Assembly: GCA_026983895.1 (NCBI GenBank)
Contig: JALSTF010000260.1
Location: forward strand, 1 to 6,085
DNA length: 6,085 nucleotides
From: Sulfurovum sp.
GTDB taxonomy: Bacteria > Campylobacterota > Campylobacteria > Campylobacterales > Sulfurovaceae
Direction: 5' to 3'
The notes beneath the pieces are model-generated. The model did not search any database and was not told where the DNA came from. It saw nothing but the letters and a program-made list of their open reading frames with translations. Both the position numbers and the translations under genes were made by a program. Below, one piece after another: positions 5,068 through 6,085 of the stretch. Every line of letters starts with the position of its first letter. The stretch's first letter is position 1.

Positions 5068-6085
5068 TCAATTGATAGGGGGAGACTCAAGTTTTTCCCA
5101 CTCGAGATTCCCCCATTTTTTCAGATCCTCCTGAAGGGAGTCGAGTGTCCTCTCCTTATGGCAGGCATAGCAGGCATTCGTTTCCGGAGGCATACCGTAG
5201 GCTTTTGTCTCGGCAGGGTAGGTAAAGGCAAAGCGGTGTGAGCGTACTGTCAGCGGAGATTTGCCCGTATGTTTTCCTGTTTTGGGCATATGGCACTCGA
5301 TACAGAGGGAACCTTTGGAATCCGCTTTGTGGTGGGTATGCTGTTCGATGGTGTCCTGATGCGGTCCGATAAGCGAACCGAAAGAGTGGCATTTCATACA
5401 GGCTGCATTCCCCTGCGGTTTTTTGGCGGTATTGGTCAGCTTATGCGGATCATGGCAGTTGATACAGGTGATCCCGTGCATATACATACGGTCATGGATA
5501 TATTCATTTCCTTGTGTTCTGTTCTTCTTTGCTGCCCCATTGGGCCAGAACTCTTTGGTTCCTTTTCCCGGAGCGAACGGTGCAGGAAGTTTGTAGCTGA
5601 TCAGCGGCTTTCCGGGCTCATACCCTTTGGGGTAGTCGGTCGCGTTCATCCACATCTCTTTGGCCGTTGCGTGTTCGGTCTCCATGCGCTTGTCACGGTT
5701 CCTCATATGACATTGCAGGCAGACTTCATTGGTCCGGATAGGGTCCGTCAGGCTGGCTTTGAATACCGGACTGTCCGGATCTTCTGCATGTTTGCTCCCC
5801 GGCCCGTGACAATTCTCGCAGGCGATGGCCGGCTCCACTCGCTTGCCTGTTGCCATGTAGCCGGTGAAATGGCAGCCGTCACAGGTCGTGGAAGTAGGGA
5901 ATTGTTTGTTGTCGTGCGGATAGGAGCCATGGTACCAGTATTTGTAAGGTTTGAAGTGCTGCCATTTTCCGGTCTGTGTGTTCCACTGGTAGTTCCCCAG
6001 GCGGTAATCCTTCTTTCCGTTAATGGTCGCAGGGATCATGTAGCGCTGTTTGAACTTGCTGCCTATCGTATAGACTGCATCTTTG
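5068..6085 (-). CDS. Multihaem cytochrome c, probably octahaem, cytochrome c554-like family (5' end outside window)
   Basis: The frame stays open to the right edge, so the ATG at 6039 is internal and the signal peptide and N-terminus are missing; 338 residues are visible. Seven CxxCH haem-binding motifs are present (numbered from the internal Met): CDGCH 53, CENCH 74, CLQCH 107, CINCH 192, CMKCH 214, CIECH 246, CYACH 290. The family usually has another CxxCH near its N-terminus, so eight haems are likely. Family hallmarks include YTIGSKFKQRY just before the internal Met, ACENCHGPGSKH (73-84), GITCINCHDPH (189-199), QHTHH and CIECHMPKTGKH (246-257). Haem attachment implies export to the periplasm, where it would carry or exchange electrons. 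The substrate is unknown; nothing shows whether it is an oxidoreductase or a carrier. No C-terminal membrane anchor is visible. It lies 60 bp upstream of the regulator-kinase pair on the same strand. Confidence 0.92.
   Translation of the reverse strand, partial: KDAVYTIGSKFKQRYMIPATINGKKDYRLGNYQWNTQTGKWQHFKPYKYWYHGSYPHDNKQFPTSTTCDGCHFTGYMATGKRVEPAIACENCHGPGSKHAEDPDSPVFKASLTDPIRTNEVCLQCHMRNRDKRMETEHATAKEMWMNATDYPKGYEPGKPLISYKLPAPFAPGKGTKEFWPNGAAKKNRTQGNEYIHDRMYMHGITCINCHDPHKLTNTAKKPQGNAACMKCHSFGSLIGPHQDTIEQHTHHKADSKGSLCIECHMPKTGKHTGKSPLTVRSHRFAFTYPAETKAYGMPPETNACYACHKERTLDSLQEDLKKWGNLEWEKLESPPIN

Noticed and set aside
1..6085. CRISPR arrays, tRNA or rRNA genes, insertion sequences
   Set aside because: I saw no regularly spaced identical repeats beyond the two modules, no cloverleaf-like or rRNA sequence, and no transposase or terminal inverted repeats.

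Overview
The window looks like chromosomal DNA of a Campylobacterota (epsilonproteobacterial) organism, probably a free-living sulfur or hydrogen oxidiser of the Sulfurovum/Sulfurimonas kind. The evidence is a two-component pair that closely resembles Helicobacter ArsR/ArsS, a plant-type (class II) DAHP synthase of the length seen in Helicobacter, a Campylobacterota-like CmoA, a multihaem cytochrome c, and TATAAT promoters with AAGGA ribosome binding sites and weak -35 elements. The genus is an inference from protein similarity recalled from memory; no search was run.

Layout. Positions 1-510 (minus) hold the N-terminal part of a response regulator whose output domain lies off the left edge. 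A 240-base AT-rich divergent intergenic region follows, with a minus-strand TATAAT, two adjacent stem-loops in the predicted leader of the regulator, and a cluster of TTGTA/TACAA dyads. cmoA (plus, to 1465) comes next, preceded by a possible 9-codon leader ORF whose stop overlaps the cmoA start (ATGA). The 288-base gap 1466-1753 contains a 33-bp module repeated 91 bp apart. Each copy carries three DnaA-box-like TTCAC elements, and an AT-rich tract with a perfect palindrome lies between the copies. A class II DAHP synthase gene (1754-3103, plus) follows with its own promoter and ends at a strong intrinsic terminator. Convergent to it, on the minus strand, are an ArsS-family sensor kinase (3159-4361, TTG start), its overlapping OmpR/ArsR-family response regulator (4354-5007), and upstream of them a multihaem cytochrome c (5068 to beyond 6085) cut by the right edge.

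How the genes relate. The kinase and regulator form a translationally overlapping pair with its own promoter, just downstream of the cytochrome gene, so the cytochrome is a plausible co-transcribed unit or target. CmoA consumes prephenate to make carboxy-SAM for wobble-uridine modification, and DAHP synthase commits carbon to the pathway that makes prephenate. The two are adjacent and co-directional but appear to have separate promoters. The most unusual element is the pair of 33-bp modules between cmoA and the DAHP synthase gene.
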